64,000 bases of DNA from Viscum album (taxonomy: Eukaryota > Streptophyta > Magnoliopsida > Santalales > Viscaceae), in the NCBI GenBank assembly GCA_963277665.1, contig OY728165.1, forward strand, positions 1,752,278,772-1,752,342,771. The letters run 5' to 3'. The notes under the pieces were generated by a model. That model had not been told where the DNA came from. It was given only the letters and a program-made list of their open reading frames with translations, and ran no database searches. Position numbers and translations under genes: made by a program. Positions 46,452 through 60,479 of this stretch are shown here, in pieces. Position 1 is the stretch's first letter; each line of letters starts with the position of its first letter.

Positions 46452-48708
46452 TATCTCCAAATGTTATGTACTATTATAAATACATATATATACTGGATAT
46501 ATATATGATATATATGATATATAAATCATGAATATAATTCTGGAGATAATTAAATTTTGACCACATGGACAATTTATAATTGTAACAAGTTCATTTTTAA
46601 CTCAAGTTCCGAACATCGACAAAATGTCCGATATGAACTCAAATAATTAACTAATTGTTATATCAAGGTAATAAGTGATATAAACTTAATAATAAAATTT
46701 AAAAGTTTTCTTAAGAATTTATAAATTAACTTAAGTTTATTATTCAGTAAGAACAAGGAACAAACGAGTCAAGTCAGACATCAGGTAAGGGGTTTCTTAT
46801 CTCACTTTTAATTCCGTGATATTTCCATTATTCGTCACTTATTTATTGAATGAGGTGTATTTTGTACTGACATTTGATATATATTATCATTATTCTCTTT
46901 ATATTCATGGTATTCAATGATTCATTTTGTTTTTATTAACATTTGCTCATACGACTCAATTGATTACAACGTGGTAAGGGGTTTTCATATAACTTTTTAT
47001 TCCCATGAGATTCATGCTATATTTACCACTATTTACTTTTGTGTGGTGGATGTAATTCCCATTATTGTATTATTTTCATAATATAATTTAATTTATGGGT
47101 ATTTACATCTTCAATGAATTATCCTTCTTTCATGGGGTGTATGTTTCATATGTTACTAAATCGGTAAGGAAACCTTTCACCCTCCTCTTCTTAAAAGACT
47201 TATTTTTGTTATGTCTTTTAATTTACATATTATTTTGTTGGGATATGTTTTTATATATCCTTATTTCTATAAATTTTATGTCCAATTGATGAGATGCCTT
47301 TTTCTCCCTCATCAACTCATTTTCTGAATTTTAAAGTGATGTTGTTAGGCTGTCGAATTTTTGTATGGGAACTTCTTCACCCAATTTCAATTCTTTGGGT
47401 TAAACTTATACTTCTTGATTATGTCATGATATGAATATGTGTGAATGAACTATGATTGTTTTACACTTAATATTCACTTATATTGGGTGTATTATTATTT
47501 TTCAGACATAATTATGTCATTGATTTGTCCTTAATCTAAGGATATGATCTTTGCAAGGGACTTTGTCTCGATTTACATTCCATTGAAACTTATTTATTGT
47601 TTTACACCCATTCACTTTTATATGGTGTATATACTTCCCTTTGACATATTATATTATGAATATTCTTATACTCATGATATTATAAGCTTTTATTGATATT
47701 ATTCCTCAGTTATTTGTATTCAAGCATCTCTCATTTGGTTATGAACTCTTTAACTAAAATATCATTTTAAATGTTTTAAAGATTTATTATTCTAAATATT
47801 TCTCATTAATGAACATGTTTACAAAATGGTTCTAAGGATTTATTTATATGGATATTAATGTTTTAAAATTTTAATTCTTTTAAAATCTTCAAAGAGGTAT
47901 GGGGCACTTTGATTCAAAAATCTCTTTATTAAATGTTTTAAACGGTTTTGAAAATGGTTTGATAAAGCATTGATTATGTCAATATCTTGAAATTATATAT
48001 TGTGAATTAAATGTGGAAATATTATTTTCCTTTATGATTGTTTTATGTGTTATCAATATGTTATGCTAATTGGGCATTGTTTACGTGTACGGGTAGTTCC
48101 GTGATAAACCAAGGGCGGGTGAGCCCGAGATAGCTTTCCAATGCATTGGGTAATGTGACGAAGGTAATTGTTAATGTTTCTCCTAAGAGATTTAGGGAAT
48201 ATACTATGATGGGTATTCCAAATGTAACTTCCTAATGTAAGTATTTTATGTATGCTATAAGCTACCTTTATGATTTATGATTTCTTTGTCTTATTCATAA
48301 TTCTTATGATTTCATGAGGTATGCAATGATTGGAAAGTATGGTTTCATTGATTTTTATTTAGTGATGGGATAATGTTTTCTTTCCTTATTTTATAACCCT
48401 TACTGATCTTTTTATGTTCATCCCATGTTTTTGAAATTTTTTCTATAAGACTTAAAGATGGATAGGGTCAAGGATGAGATCAAGGAAAAGTCATGTTGTC
48501 TAAAACTTGGAACTAGACATGTTTCTTTTTAAGAGTTCTTATTTTATGTAAAAAATGGATATTGAGTAGTAGTGTCTACGTGTAATTTTCAAGTTTATAT
48601 GTAATATTTATGGCTTAATTCTCTAAAACTCTAAATCTAAAAAGATTCTCAATGTGAATTATTCATTTAATTCAAGATTATGTAATTTTTTAAGGTCGGG
48701 TCCTTATA

Positions 48709-49320
48709 TTTTTAGGTGGTCTATTTCATGGAAATTAATACACTCCTTATATATATTTTTTATATATATATAATGAAAATCTACTTAATCATAGCAACAC
48801 TCGATATGGTTGAAGCATTGGGGATTTTTATAGGGTTTTTGGATTCACCCCTACCTCTGTACACAGCATGGGTTTCGATGTATGTGGGTAGACCTTCCAA
48901 TTTTATCTTAGGGTAAAAGTATTTCCTGGAGATAGGTATAAGGTTTAGTTAGTAGGCTATGGATTATAAGGATTTAGTAGGTTGGATTATGTAAGTTAGT
49001 ATGGTGGTTAGCGTAATTTATTCCAGTAATTGTTCAGCATGTAATGGCTATTGTGACATTTATTTGTAAGACGATCCCATGTTTATATACTACTATATTG
49101 TTATAGTTTATATGTCATGTATACTATTTTATTTGTTTTTAATTTGGACTATAGGGGCCCTGATGGATCCATGTTTTATATTTTCAGGTTTTTTGGGTTT
49201 CTTTTCTATGGAAGGGTCATGTTGGATTTTTGGTAGATTCATGTATGACCCTATGGGTTTATTTTTAGAGGTCATAGTCTCCCCACGTCTATGTTTTTGA
49301 TACTGAGAGGATTCGAGGTA
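48709..49320 (+). mobile_element. Family X block C, right part of LTR
   Basis: Homologous to 23041-23600 in block B, including GATGTATGTGGGTAG (48877-48891) and the GGTCAT...GATTTTTGGTAGATT stretch near 49215. Similarity fades at about 49290-49320, before the block B LTR end motif, so its right end is eroded or replaced. Confidence 0.6.
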
Positions 49321-50680
49321 TTTTTATTTTAATAATAAGCTAGTTGAAAAGAAATAAGTATTTGTTTAAGTGTTATCATTTTTTGTCATTTTACTTGACA
49401 ATTCTAAGACTTTCGTATAAAGTTTCGAGAAAGGTTTTTCTAGAAAGAGATATGTGATTCCAATAGATCACGGTAAACGAATAAAGTCCAATAGATGGAG
49501 AACAAAATATTATGTTGGTCCTATTAATTCTAATGGACTAAACTGATCATATGGAGTGTCGTACTAAATTTTTATCCAATTATATTCATAGTTACATTAG
49601 ATATAGATGCTTGAACAAATTTTTTTATGGAAGAAATTGGTGTGACTTTTTGGATCTAAGATTTTAGAATAATTATTTCCTGAAAAAACTATCATACTGA
49701 GTTTAGAGGACTATTATTATTGGAAAAATATTTTTTGGATAGAATCACTGAAATAATATTTTTTGTGGAGGATTATAAATGTTCATATAAAGGTTTTTGA
49801 ATGAAGTCATCGGATGAAAGAAAACATCTTAAATCATAGGATAGAGAAATTATTATTTTAGATCTGAATTATAGGAATTTTGAAGAAGGAATCAGACATA
49901 TGTTTCCAAGTGGATAATGTTTATGTGTTCGTCATACATAGGTTTCTAAATGGATCCATCAGATAGATCTTTTTTGATCGAGGGTGTCAGATAGAGGAAT
50001 TCGATCAAATTCATCGAACATATCCAATGGATAGAGTAACTCAAAGTGATAAAAACAATGGAAACATGTAAAGAGTATCAAATGGAAAAATATTACATCT
50101 ACCAGAATGGCGGATCTGAAAATATTACCTAACAAAAAATTTCTTATGAAGTTGTACTGGACAAGGATTTGATAGACTTTTCCATGTCTTTGATAAGAAA
50201 TTAAATTTGATTCCTTTGAGTTGGATGTTCAATGCCTCAACAATCATGAGATAAGATTCATGATTCTAGCCAAGATTTTAGGATAGTCTTAAGAAAATGG
50301 ACACTGACTTTTTAGGAATGTCCTTATAAAGAATCCTATTTACTTAGAGGTTTTAAGGAAATTAGATAAAGAAATAATTGATTGTGGTATTCAAAGTTCA
50401 AGAAGGAACATTGAATTTAGATTTTTCACTCCTCCCTTGGTTTTCAAATAATTGATTCCTATATATAAAAATTAATCTTTGTGGTTTAGTTGTTATTGTT
50501 GGGAGAAATTCTAAATAAATGAGGTGTCGAATGAAGAGATTTTTGTCAAATTATTGGATTTAGTAGCACTAAAAGAAGTGGTATAAAATAAAGGATACTG
50601 AATAGTTAGTATCAGATGAACAGTGTGAAGAATTAATCTGATGAACTGGGTATCATACTGAGGATAACATGATGGGTTTT
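49321..50680. other. Unassigned repeat-like sequence
   Basis: No coding domain recognised on either strand. If 50681-51313 is a minus-strand 5' LTR, this would be its internal region, and a poor primer-site match (GAGGATAACA, about 50661) stands at the boundary. Confidence 0.25.
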
Positions 50681-51313
50681 GTAAGATCATCATATTAATA
50701 AGTGCAGTGGAAGAGAATCCAAAACATGTGAAGATGTATATTCAATAATCAACATGTAAATAAAAATGTAACACAGAGTACCTAGGAAATTCCAATAGTA
50801 GTGGCCTTATTCTTCCTTAAAGAAGGATAATGCTTGATAAATATTATAAATTAGTGAACAAAAACACCATTCCTCCAGGGGAACACCATCTAATGGATTT
50901 GTGATCTTGTTATGTGATACCGATATGGTAAAGGTTTGATAGTTCCTTCATCTTAGATTATGAATAGTAGTATATGAGGAAGATATAATTCTCCACATCC
51001 AATAAAATGGCACACCATCCTCTTATATAGGTAGATCTTGAGGCTCCTCATACCATATGAGTTTCAAAATGTTGGGTTAATTTGTTGAACATTTCTAATT
51101 AATTAATATAAATACATTAAAACATTTATAATTGTTTTCAAGTGATAATAAAACCATTCGGGAGAAATAAATATATATCATATATATTTATTTATTTATT
51201 ATCGCATGTATATTTAATACATGCATAAAAATACTTGCATCGCATGCATGTATTTAATATAAACTTATATATATAATATCATATATTATGTATATATTAG
51301 TTTACATCCAACA
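50681..51313 (-). mobile_element. Copia-like LTR relic
   Basis: On the minus strand it starts TGTTGGATGTAAAC, has the TATA box CTATATAAGA (51021-51030), a CTTCCACTGCACTT motif like the CTTCCGCTGCA common near the end of plant copia LTRs, and ends GATCTTACA. The ends form TG...CA. No second copy or clear gag was found, so the element boundaries are tentative. Confidence 0.45.
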
Positions 51314-54300
51314 ATATACCACTTTTACTAAAATACCATTAGGACTTTATGCATAACATCACAACTCCTTATGAATCCATCAAACCCTTTGGGATATAGT
51401 TTTTCATCAAACTATATTCATTTTGAACAAACACATTGTCCAAAATTTTATCCTTATCCAAGAGCCTGACTATGTGACCCTACAAGCCTTATTAGTGTCG
51501 AAAAAAACTATAAAATCTCAATTTCACAGTGTAACCAAAGAGCAGACTCTAGAAAAACATCAGTGCTACTCAAGATACTAAGGGGTGTAGTGTGATCTCC
51601 ATCAAACATACTCATATATTCATATGAACATTTCCACCACAATATGTTTCACATACATCATATATTTCTTATGTACTCCTTTTGTACATGACATCTAGTG
51701 GCCACTAAATAGGGAACATGTCAATCTAGTGTAGGCCTCTCATAATTTTTTTGATTCTCTAAAAAATACTGAATAGGTGGGTGCATATATCATATTTCAT
51801 TTGTATATCTAATAAGTATATCACATGTCACTTATCAAAGTAGGTAAACACATCATATGTGAAACAACTAATCATGGACATGAATTTACTTGGTCTAATT
51901 CAATCAAGGGCTAGTTTTCTTTTCTTTTCATACAAGTGGAAAATCCCATCTCAGTTGCACTCCAAACGAAGACATGATTAGCAAAATATCTAACCACCCT
52001 CTGATTATATAAGTTCATATGATGAATTGTGTAAGTAGGGTATCAAATTATAAAGTTTCTCATGCTAGGTATATTTCCAACCTCGGGTAATAAGGACTAA
52101 TAATAATCATACACCTCTAAGTATATCCATGATTGTATAACATTCCATGAGATAGACTTTTTTGGATCAATCCAAGTGATAGGTCTCTACAAATTACCTC
52201 AAAAATTTATTATTCAATATATCATATACAAAAATTTACAATCGATGTAATAATATATTCAATATAACCTTTACATATCTGAACAACCCATTATACTCCA
52301 TGATGATCATTGATTAGGGACAACTCAAAGTTTTTACTTTGAGGGGAGATTTATAATTCAACCATTCATTTAAAATAAATTACAGCACACATGAATTAAA
52401 GATAAATGGAGAATAACTTTATTATAATAATATGATATGTTTACAACCATTACAACCAATATATTAATAGATTCTACATGAATTTAATATTGTTGTTTCA
52501 TAAGTGGTTTTCTAAAAATTAGATCCAAATTTAATTCTTATTTCATCCCAATATGACCATTTGAAAAAACCCTACCACTAACCACTTAGTGAGTAAAATT
52601 TATGAATAAGAAAAGTTGGAATAATTGTGAGACTTTGGAATCATATTCCTTAAGTCCAACTCTTTTAACTTATATGAAAACTACTTAACTTCATAACATA
52701 AAATGTTATAATGTTATATTATATTGTCTACTTAGAACTATTTCTAATTATAGCATCATCATCCTTGGAACATTTTCCATCAAACTTTTTTTTAAATCAT
52801 TTTTAAATAATGTAACTATTTAAATTTTAACTTTACCAACACAGCTAAAAATATTTTATTATAAATTGATATCCATTTTTCTACTATAAATAATGTAACT
52901 CTTTAAATTTATCTTTACATTCATACCCTAAACTCTATAAGGATACCAAGTGATACACTTTTTGTATTGTCTAGGATGAAACTTTAGAGAATAGTGATGT
53001 TAACTTGCTATAGTAAAAAAATATAAATTTTTACATTTTTCTTTACAATTACATATCCTAAACTTATTTAGGATATTAAGTGAATGATCACTATAATCTT
53101 ATAATGGTAAAATCATTTAGCTAATAGTGATATTCACTTTCTCATAGTAACTAAATGTAACTATTTAAATTTTTCTTTACTGCCTCATATCCTAAATCTC
53201 AATTATATTAAGTGAAAAATCAGTCAAATTTATATTGGAACAATATTTTATTTATTAAATTTTAAATTCTCTAAGTTCAAACATACTCCCACTAGCTTCT
53301 TAGACATCATATTATCTATGGAATATTTTTCTCAAACTCAACACAAACAACTTTGTGTTTTAGAAAATAACATTTATTTCCTTTTAGTAGGTATATATAA
53401 CAAATAAAATATTGTTTCTATATTATAAATTGTATTTTAATCATTTGAATACATTCCTTTTGTAAAGAATATTTTATTAAAATATATCATCAATGGACAG
53501 TGGGAACACCTTCCCTCATATTTTAACAAATATTTGGATAAACACTATTATCCTGGATAAAAACTTTTATCCTGGATAAACACTTTTATCCAAATATTCT
53601 TTTCAAAACATTTTATAGAAATTATATGAATAAAAAACAATATGTATACACTTAATCATCTCATAACAACTCTTGGTTATCGAACATCAACTTTTATCAC
53701 ATAATGGAAATGATATGAAGATACATATATTTTATGTAGATTCATTTGAGCATTATAAAAATATTTACATTCAAATCCTTGATATAGTAACTACTTACTT
53801 CATCACTAGAATTAAAACTAAAATATCAATCAATTCTTCCTTTTATTTTGAACTATTGTACATTTATAACACTAGTAAAACATACACACAGTATCGCATA
53901 CCCTTAAAACAAAACAATTAATTATTATAACATTAATACCTAGCATGGATATTCCATGGAGTTCCCAACCCCCTTAAATTATTTTAGATAATCCCATCTT
54001 ATGGAGTTATCACTTCTTCCTGATAATACCATCATGTTTCAAATAACCTTAACTGGCTTCTTGAAGAAATATTATTGGACCGTCAAATATTTTCTATTAC
54101 GGTTTTTATGTTTTATATATGTGCATTGTCTATAAAATACCAAAACTTAAAGATTATATGCCTAGTTGATCTATTCTCAATAGTATGGAAATAATAGGAA
54201 AACTTATCTTGAATTCATCCATCTTACTAGAACATTTCCATATATGAAAATAGGATAAATTCTCTAACTAGAAGAACACTTATAGAAATTATTCAATCAT

Positions 54301-54544
54301 TCCAAACATATTCAATCATATTTAATATCATGGAAATACCAAATAATATTGATTATATGACAATATAATTAATTAGGTCAATTATTCATTAAATTCCTTT
54401 GAAACATTAAATGAATCATTCCATGCTTCCATAAGTACCTAGATTCATTTGATGAACAATTTCAACTATAAGTTATCTAGGAATTTATTATTCTAAAACA
54501 TGGAATATTTTCATTTATTATTAAATTTTATTAAGGTACCAATT
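51314..54544. other. Unassigned AT-rich relic sequence
   Basis: No coding domain or clear terminal repeat recognised. Degenerate tandem phrases of the type CCTAAAC...AGTGA...ACTATTTAAATTT recur between about 52780 and 53220, suggesting an old internally repeated segment. A short hairpin satellite lies at 53535-53591. Confidence 0.3.
53535..53591 (+). repeat. Three 19-bp tandem hairpin units
   Basis: TGGATAAAMACTWTTATCC repeats three times without a spacer (53535, 53554, 53573). Each unit has GGATAA at one end and TTATCC at the other. The whole array is itself bounded by the inverted flanks AATATTTGG and CCAAATATT. Confidence 0.75.
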
Positions 54545-57450
54545 ATAACACCATGAAATTTTAGAAAACAAAAACTATGTTTGATAGCACATTTGACATG
54601 TAACACAGCACTTAAACGACCAGTAAAATATATAACCATTATAACAAAGACATTAAATTGGTGGGTGTGAATAGTATTAACTAATTTATGGTGTATACAT
54701 ATATATATATAAAACTCGATATAAATTATTGATAAATTTTTATTAAATAGTAAATCAATTTTTAGTAAAGTAATTTTATTCTTTAAAAATATGATTTCTT
54801 CAAAAATGATTTTTATTTTTTTCATTTAAAAAAATATGATAGTTAATTTTTTAAAATTTAAGAAAATGTATTTGATAAAATTAAATTCATTTTTTAAATA
54901 ATAATATCAAAATTTATTTTGGATGAAATTTTTTGACTTTTTGGAAAATATTGATTTTTTGGTGAATAGTGAAAAATACCGATTTTTCTAAAAATGTCAA
55001 TTATTTTCAATAAATTTAGAAATTTAAAATACCAGTTATTTTTTAATATTATTTTAGATAAAATAATTTTTATTTATTTATATTTAATCTACTTAATTTA
55101 TTTTTAATCCACTTTATATTAAATTGTAGTATAATGTTTTCTTTGGGTTTAAACACACAATTTTTCTGAAAACTATTTTAAAGTGAATAATGTGTATCTT
55201 GTTTAATTAATTTAAAATACCCCTAATGAGGATTGATTTAAATTAAATTTATATATTATATAACAAAAAATAAAAAATTATATTCATAAAATTATTATTA
55301 TTATTCATAGAGTTAATATAAAATCATTTTTTGCTTGCAAAATACACTTCTTGAAAACTTGCTTTTTCATCGTGTCAGTGGGTTTAATTTTAAATTAAGT
55401 TTCACACTTATGTGATTTTAATTTTATAAAATGGATAAAATATTTTTTATCCAAATAATTTATATTATCTAATAAGGAAAACTTAATATTTTACCATAAT
55501 TAATAGTGAAAATAGTAAAAATTATTTACCACGATTAAGGTAAAAATGGGTTTACCGGGGGTTAAACTAAAAATATAAGGGTCAAAATGACCTAAACATT
55601 TGTCTAAAATATATTTTATAGAAATATATATACCTTAGTATGTCTAATTATCTATTATAGGCCATTTTGGATCCTTTTGGCATGTGAAAAACATGGGTAG
55701 AACTTTTTCTTTTCAAAAATTACAAGTGTGTCACTCACCTCACATATAAAAGGCCATACCCCCTCCTCTCTTATTTAAAACTTCAATACATTTTGGTTCA
55801 AAAAATAACTACCCAAATAACTTAAAAAATCCCACACTCTAATCCTAGAATCCTTGGTTTGGTTAGAAATCCATTCCAGGAATACTTTAGGTATAATCCT
55901 AAAGAGGTGGTCTGAGAAGAGGTAAAATTTCTAACTATGTATTTTTATAATATTTCTTATTCCATATCCTTAAAATATTCTTCAAATATGATCATATAAT
56001 AAGACCAAAATATTATATATACTTATATTTTATTATATTAATGTAATAACCTAAATCCATCCCATATACCCTAAAATGGGATACGAAATCATCATTCGTG
56101 TGTACAGTGGACTATTTCCTAGCGAACTGTAGTCATTTGTTTTCCATCATTTCCTATAATATATTGTTACAATGATGGATTTAAAGTATATATATGATAT
56201 TTTTAAAATATTTATACTTATTGAATTATAATATCACATATAACTTCTTACTTTTTTTTCTATGGTGGATACTATAACATCGTTCGTGTGTTCGGGAGAC
56301 AACCACCTCACAAAGCGATGTGATTCGTTTTTCACTAACACTTTACATGGAATGTAATAAGGATAAATTTAATGAATATATTTGATATATATGAAATAAT
56401 AATGATACTAATAACATAATTATCTTTCTAAAAACATAATATATCATTATCTTTCTTAGACTGAAAAGTGATAACGTCGTTCGTGTACATGTGGACTACC
56501 GCCTCCACAAAGATATGTGATTATTTTTTCATCACCACATCCCAATAATTATATATATAAGTGTTTTTAAGAAATTAATATGGTATTTATGATATTATTA
56601 TAATTATTTAAATATAATATAATACACACCTTCTTTCCATAATGATCATTGAAAAATGGAAATGTTACTCATGAGAGCATACGGCCTACCGTCTCCAAGA
56701 TCATTACGTAGTTCATTTTTCATAAATGAAATCATGATTGATTTTAAAAAAATATAAATTATAAATAAATATTATAATTATATAATTAATATTATTCTAG
56801 AGATGCTAAAATAATGGCCTCTTTGACCATGGTCAAAACACCAAAGACATTTTGAAACAATAAATCAAATGTTATCAAAATAACTGATGTTAAATGATTA
56901 AGTATTAAAATATGTAATTATAAATAAATAAATTAAATTATTTAATTATAAGTTTTAAAACCTAAAAAAGTTTATTAATAAATAAAATAATTGATTTAGG
57001 ATTATTATATAGGATTTAAAGTACATACAAGGAAATCCTGGACTCAAGGTAAGGGTTTCTCATCTCACTTTTTATTTATATGTGACTAACGCTATATTCA
57101 CCACTTATTTATATTATGTGGTGTATATACGTCACATTTTTTATGTAATATAATTAATAATTCATATATCATGGTATTTAAAGTTTTAATTTTAATTATT
57201 AATACAACTGGATTTGACTTGAAATTTTCCAAATGGTAAAGAATTTTTTAACTCAATTTATTTTCATTGGGTTATATTACTTATTAATTATATTTTATAT
57301 TATATGATTATGTATGTTTTGATAGTTATAAAAATGTTCTACACACTTTTAAATTAAAATAATCATGTGATGACTGATTAGATGATCATAATTCATAATG
57401 ACATATGCAAATGATGTTTGGGACATGCCCATTATTTACACAATTGAAGG
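54545..57450 (+). mobile_element. Diverged relative of the solo LTR
   Basis: Modules follow in the same order as in the solo LTR: start TATAACACC (expected TGTAACACC), GAATAGTGAAAAAT (about 54964), GTCAGTGGG...TTTAAATTAAG (about 55375), TATA box ACATATAAAAGG (about 55742), donor-like AAGAGGTAAAATT, hairpin modules (56491-56508, 56650-56722) and GTAAGGGTTTCT (57049). Similarity weakens after about 57120 and the right end is not clear. No internal region is attached. Confidence 0.55.
56650..56722 (+). repeat. Hairpin module in diverged LTR
   Basis: Outer stem TGAAAAATG/CATTTTTCA (56650-56658/56714-56722) and core ACGG/CCGT (56681-56684/56689-56692). The same plan as solo LTR module 3 with different outer stem sequence. 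A simpler GTGGA/TCCAC hairpin lies at 56491-56508. Confidence 0.6.
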
Positions 57451-60400
57451 AGCTTTATTGTTATTATTATTACTATTTTTATGTGTTTACAAATAATCAT
57501 AATGATAATAAATAAAATAAATAAAATAAAATAAAATAGTCAATTTACTTCAAATAGGTGAATATTACACAATAGATAAATGATATCACATGTCGTCTCC
57601 TTCAACCACACGGTACTAAAGTTTCATCTTGCATGTTGTGTTCGGAATGGATATCATGCACCACTAGAACTTAAAGCGTGTGAGATTTACCGCATCACAA
57701 ATCTTTAGTTCATGTAGATAAATACTGGTGTACTATGATACATTTCAAGAGAACACATAAATCATGTGATGAAAATCACTCAAACATGAGAATATACAGG
57801 TCACAGTGATCAGTTTGGAAGGCCTCTCCGGGTATGAATACAAATATCCATGAAAAAAAGAACTTATTAGCCAATGAAAATACATATTTTAATTAAATTT
57901 TAATGGTATTAAATATTCATTTTTGATCTTATGGGCCTGAGTTAGTGGATTTTAATTTTGAACATTCATTCTCATCATTCGTGCACTTCATGCCTAATGT
58001 ACACCAATTTAGGCCTAATGATTAATCTGATTTTAAGGAATGTAATTATCCATATTTTAATTTTATATTTTTTAAAATTTATCAAAACTTCAATATGAAC
58101 ATTTTTCATTCAGGGATCAATGGAGGATTTATAAAGGAAAATGGAGATATTTGGTGATGAAAGAAAACAATTCTGGAGAAGGCAGATTGGACACCATCCC
58201 ACTGATGAGAATGTGGGGCCCAACATACAGGCCCAATGAATCCAAAATTTCTTGAGATTATATAAAACATATAGAGGAACAAATCATTCTTCGTGAGCCA
58301 GTTCTAATTCTGCCTCCATTGTTATTATTAAGGCGTCCCAATTTGGATATAAAATTCTGAGCCAGATTCTGTGGCCCAGAAAACATCCTACCAATCTAAC
58401 CATATCTAGGAATCCACAACTCCAAATGGGCCCAAATTTTACAAGAAGTTAGGAGACAAATGGGGATCTATTTTCCATTTCTATGTCCCACTCTAATTCG
58501 AATATATCAAAGGACTTACAAGAATTTATACTCAGTGGTTGAAAGTTGGCTTCCACCTCGGGTTAAGAGTGGAAAAGTCCAAGTTCCACAAGCTTTCCAC
58601 CACCCAAGGCCTACCATAATCAAGTGGGATGATTTTTATTGTTGTAGGATCGACCCAAGGATACAAAAATTCCTATTTAAGGAAGTTTTTATGGAGGAGT
58701 TGAGGATCTTTGGTTCTTGGTTTCATTGTAGTGTTATGTTGCCGCTTTGTGTTTGTAATTGCATTTCTTTCTCATGTAAGTTGTTTGATTCACCTTAGTT
58801 ACTTAATAAAACTTATTCCTTTACTCTTATTCTATTATTATACATATCACGTTGATACCTTTGGTTCAAGGTGTGAATTTATTCACACCAAACCTTGTGA
58901 AATTATACACACAACGGTGGAGTGATCATTTTCTTTTTATTGTTTTCTTTACTTCTTAAATTCCTCCCTCATGAGTCTACTTCCCACTTCCATTGAAACC
59001 ATAGAATCAATGAAGGGCTAACTATTTTATGGGTTGATCCAAGGGAGTATAAAGGGGATGTATTGGATGTTATTTATCACTCCATTAATGGTTAATCACT
59101 TCTTTTAAATGAGATTTTTATTTGATGATTTTAAAACCTCTTCATCCTTATTGAATTTAAGGTCACACATTTCAAGTGCTAATACGAACCTTTACCTTGG
59201 AGTGCTCAAAACTTTGATCCTTCAAGTGTATAGGTGATAAGTATTAGGTTGTGTAGGAATTAAACTATTAAGTGATGATTTTTTTTGATCTTCTTAAATG
59301 AACCCATCTCAAATATAAGAAATTGAAATCATTAAAAAAGGAATTCATCCAATCCACCCTGAGCAATAACTCAGGATCAACTCATTACCTTAATTTGAAT
59401 TAACTTAAATCTGTTAGTGATCCTTTAAAACCATTTTAAATCAACCCAATTTTTCCACTTCATATCCAAAAACAATCCATAGAATGTACGTGTCTATGGG
59501 TACTTCTTAGGTCTCTGAGGATTTGACAACCCAAGCTAGACTACAAGGACCATCCTACCTTCTTATTTTGGGTAAATTTGAGTGTGAATCAAGAACCTAT
59601 GGTTAAACCAAAAAACAATCGATGCAAAAACTGATATAAAGTTCATAGGTATAGTAATATCTCATGCATTCCAAGTTATACATCATTAATGAGATGGGTA
59701 TTATGTAATCCCTCTGCTTCTTGGGTCGTCTTACACTTCACCTTCATTGGATTACAAAAAAACCAAGGGATAGGCCTCATCAAGATGTAAATCCTCATGC
59801 TAACCTTACCATTACATGGAAACCTCAAGATTGATGTGATATCATGTGAACAAAAGTGGAACCATACGCTCATATTAGCGCATGACATGGACCGCATCAT
59901 GGATCTTGGTTTCAAGCATAGAATTATCATTACAGTATGAGATATCACAGAGTATGCATGGATCTCCAAGTAAAAATCACATGAGCATGAGAATATGAAA
60001 CTTATGGGATTACGCAATGCCTCTGTGTAGATACATGGTCCTATGAAGATGGTCCATGGATAGATTCAATGTTTGATGTCAATATTCTGTGATGATCAGT
60101 TCGAAATCCATTCTTGTGTACAATCCTATAACACATGAATCAAAGAAAGGCTATGCTTCAAAAAAGAGCACACAGTGAAGAAGATGATTCCATATATAGG
60201 ATACTATGAAGTCTGTGGTAATGTGAATATCACATGAATGCCAAGATTTTCCACTATGAAAGAAGAGTATAACATAGTTCCCCTATATTAGGGATCATCT
60301 TCCACTTCACCTTCATCAACCTAGAAGGAAAAATTAGATGAGCTTACTCACACCACAACACTTGGGTTTATTAAGAGAACTGATGGTGTGTTGGGGTACA

Positions 60401-60479
60401 TCGCAATATCATGTATAAAACCCATAATGATAACCAATTAAACATGAGAATATACATCTTCTGGCATTAAAACATAAAT
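57451..60479. other. Unassigned repeat-like sequence
   Basis: No protein domain recognised. The stretch 58450-58830, with an open frame of 112 codons, looks like the transcribed tail of an LTR (TTTGGTTCTTGG...TTTGTAATTGC...AATAAAAC) but has no partner. The phrase AACATGAGAATATAC occurs at about 57784 and again at about 60450, suggesting a dispersed or tandem repeat. A perfect 8-bp hairpin GGTGTGAA/TTCACACC lies at 58870-58889. Confidence 0.3.

Larger units (their letters stand above)
45360..48708 (+). repeat. Solo LTR, right part
   Basis: Continues the LTR begun at 39472. It holds a TATA-like CCTTATAAAAATCCC (about 45674), donor-like AAAGGTAACATC, three hairpin modules (46017-46073, 46224-46255, 46385-46451), and GTAAGG modules at 46785, 46974 and 47164. 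It ends GGGTCCTTATA at 48708. Flanks GTTTT and TTTTT may be the eroded target duplication. Removing the insertion rejoins family X sequence that is continuous in block B (about 22990-23060), which supports both ends. Confidence 0.7.

Noticed and set aside
58460..58798. 112-residue open frame as a host gene
   Set aside because: No recognisable domain, and the surrounding sequence looks like an LTR tail with a polyadenylation-type end.
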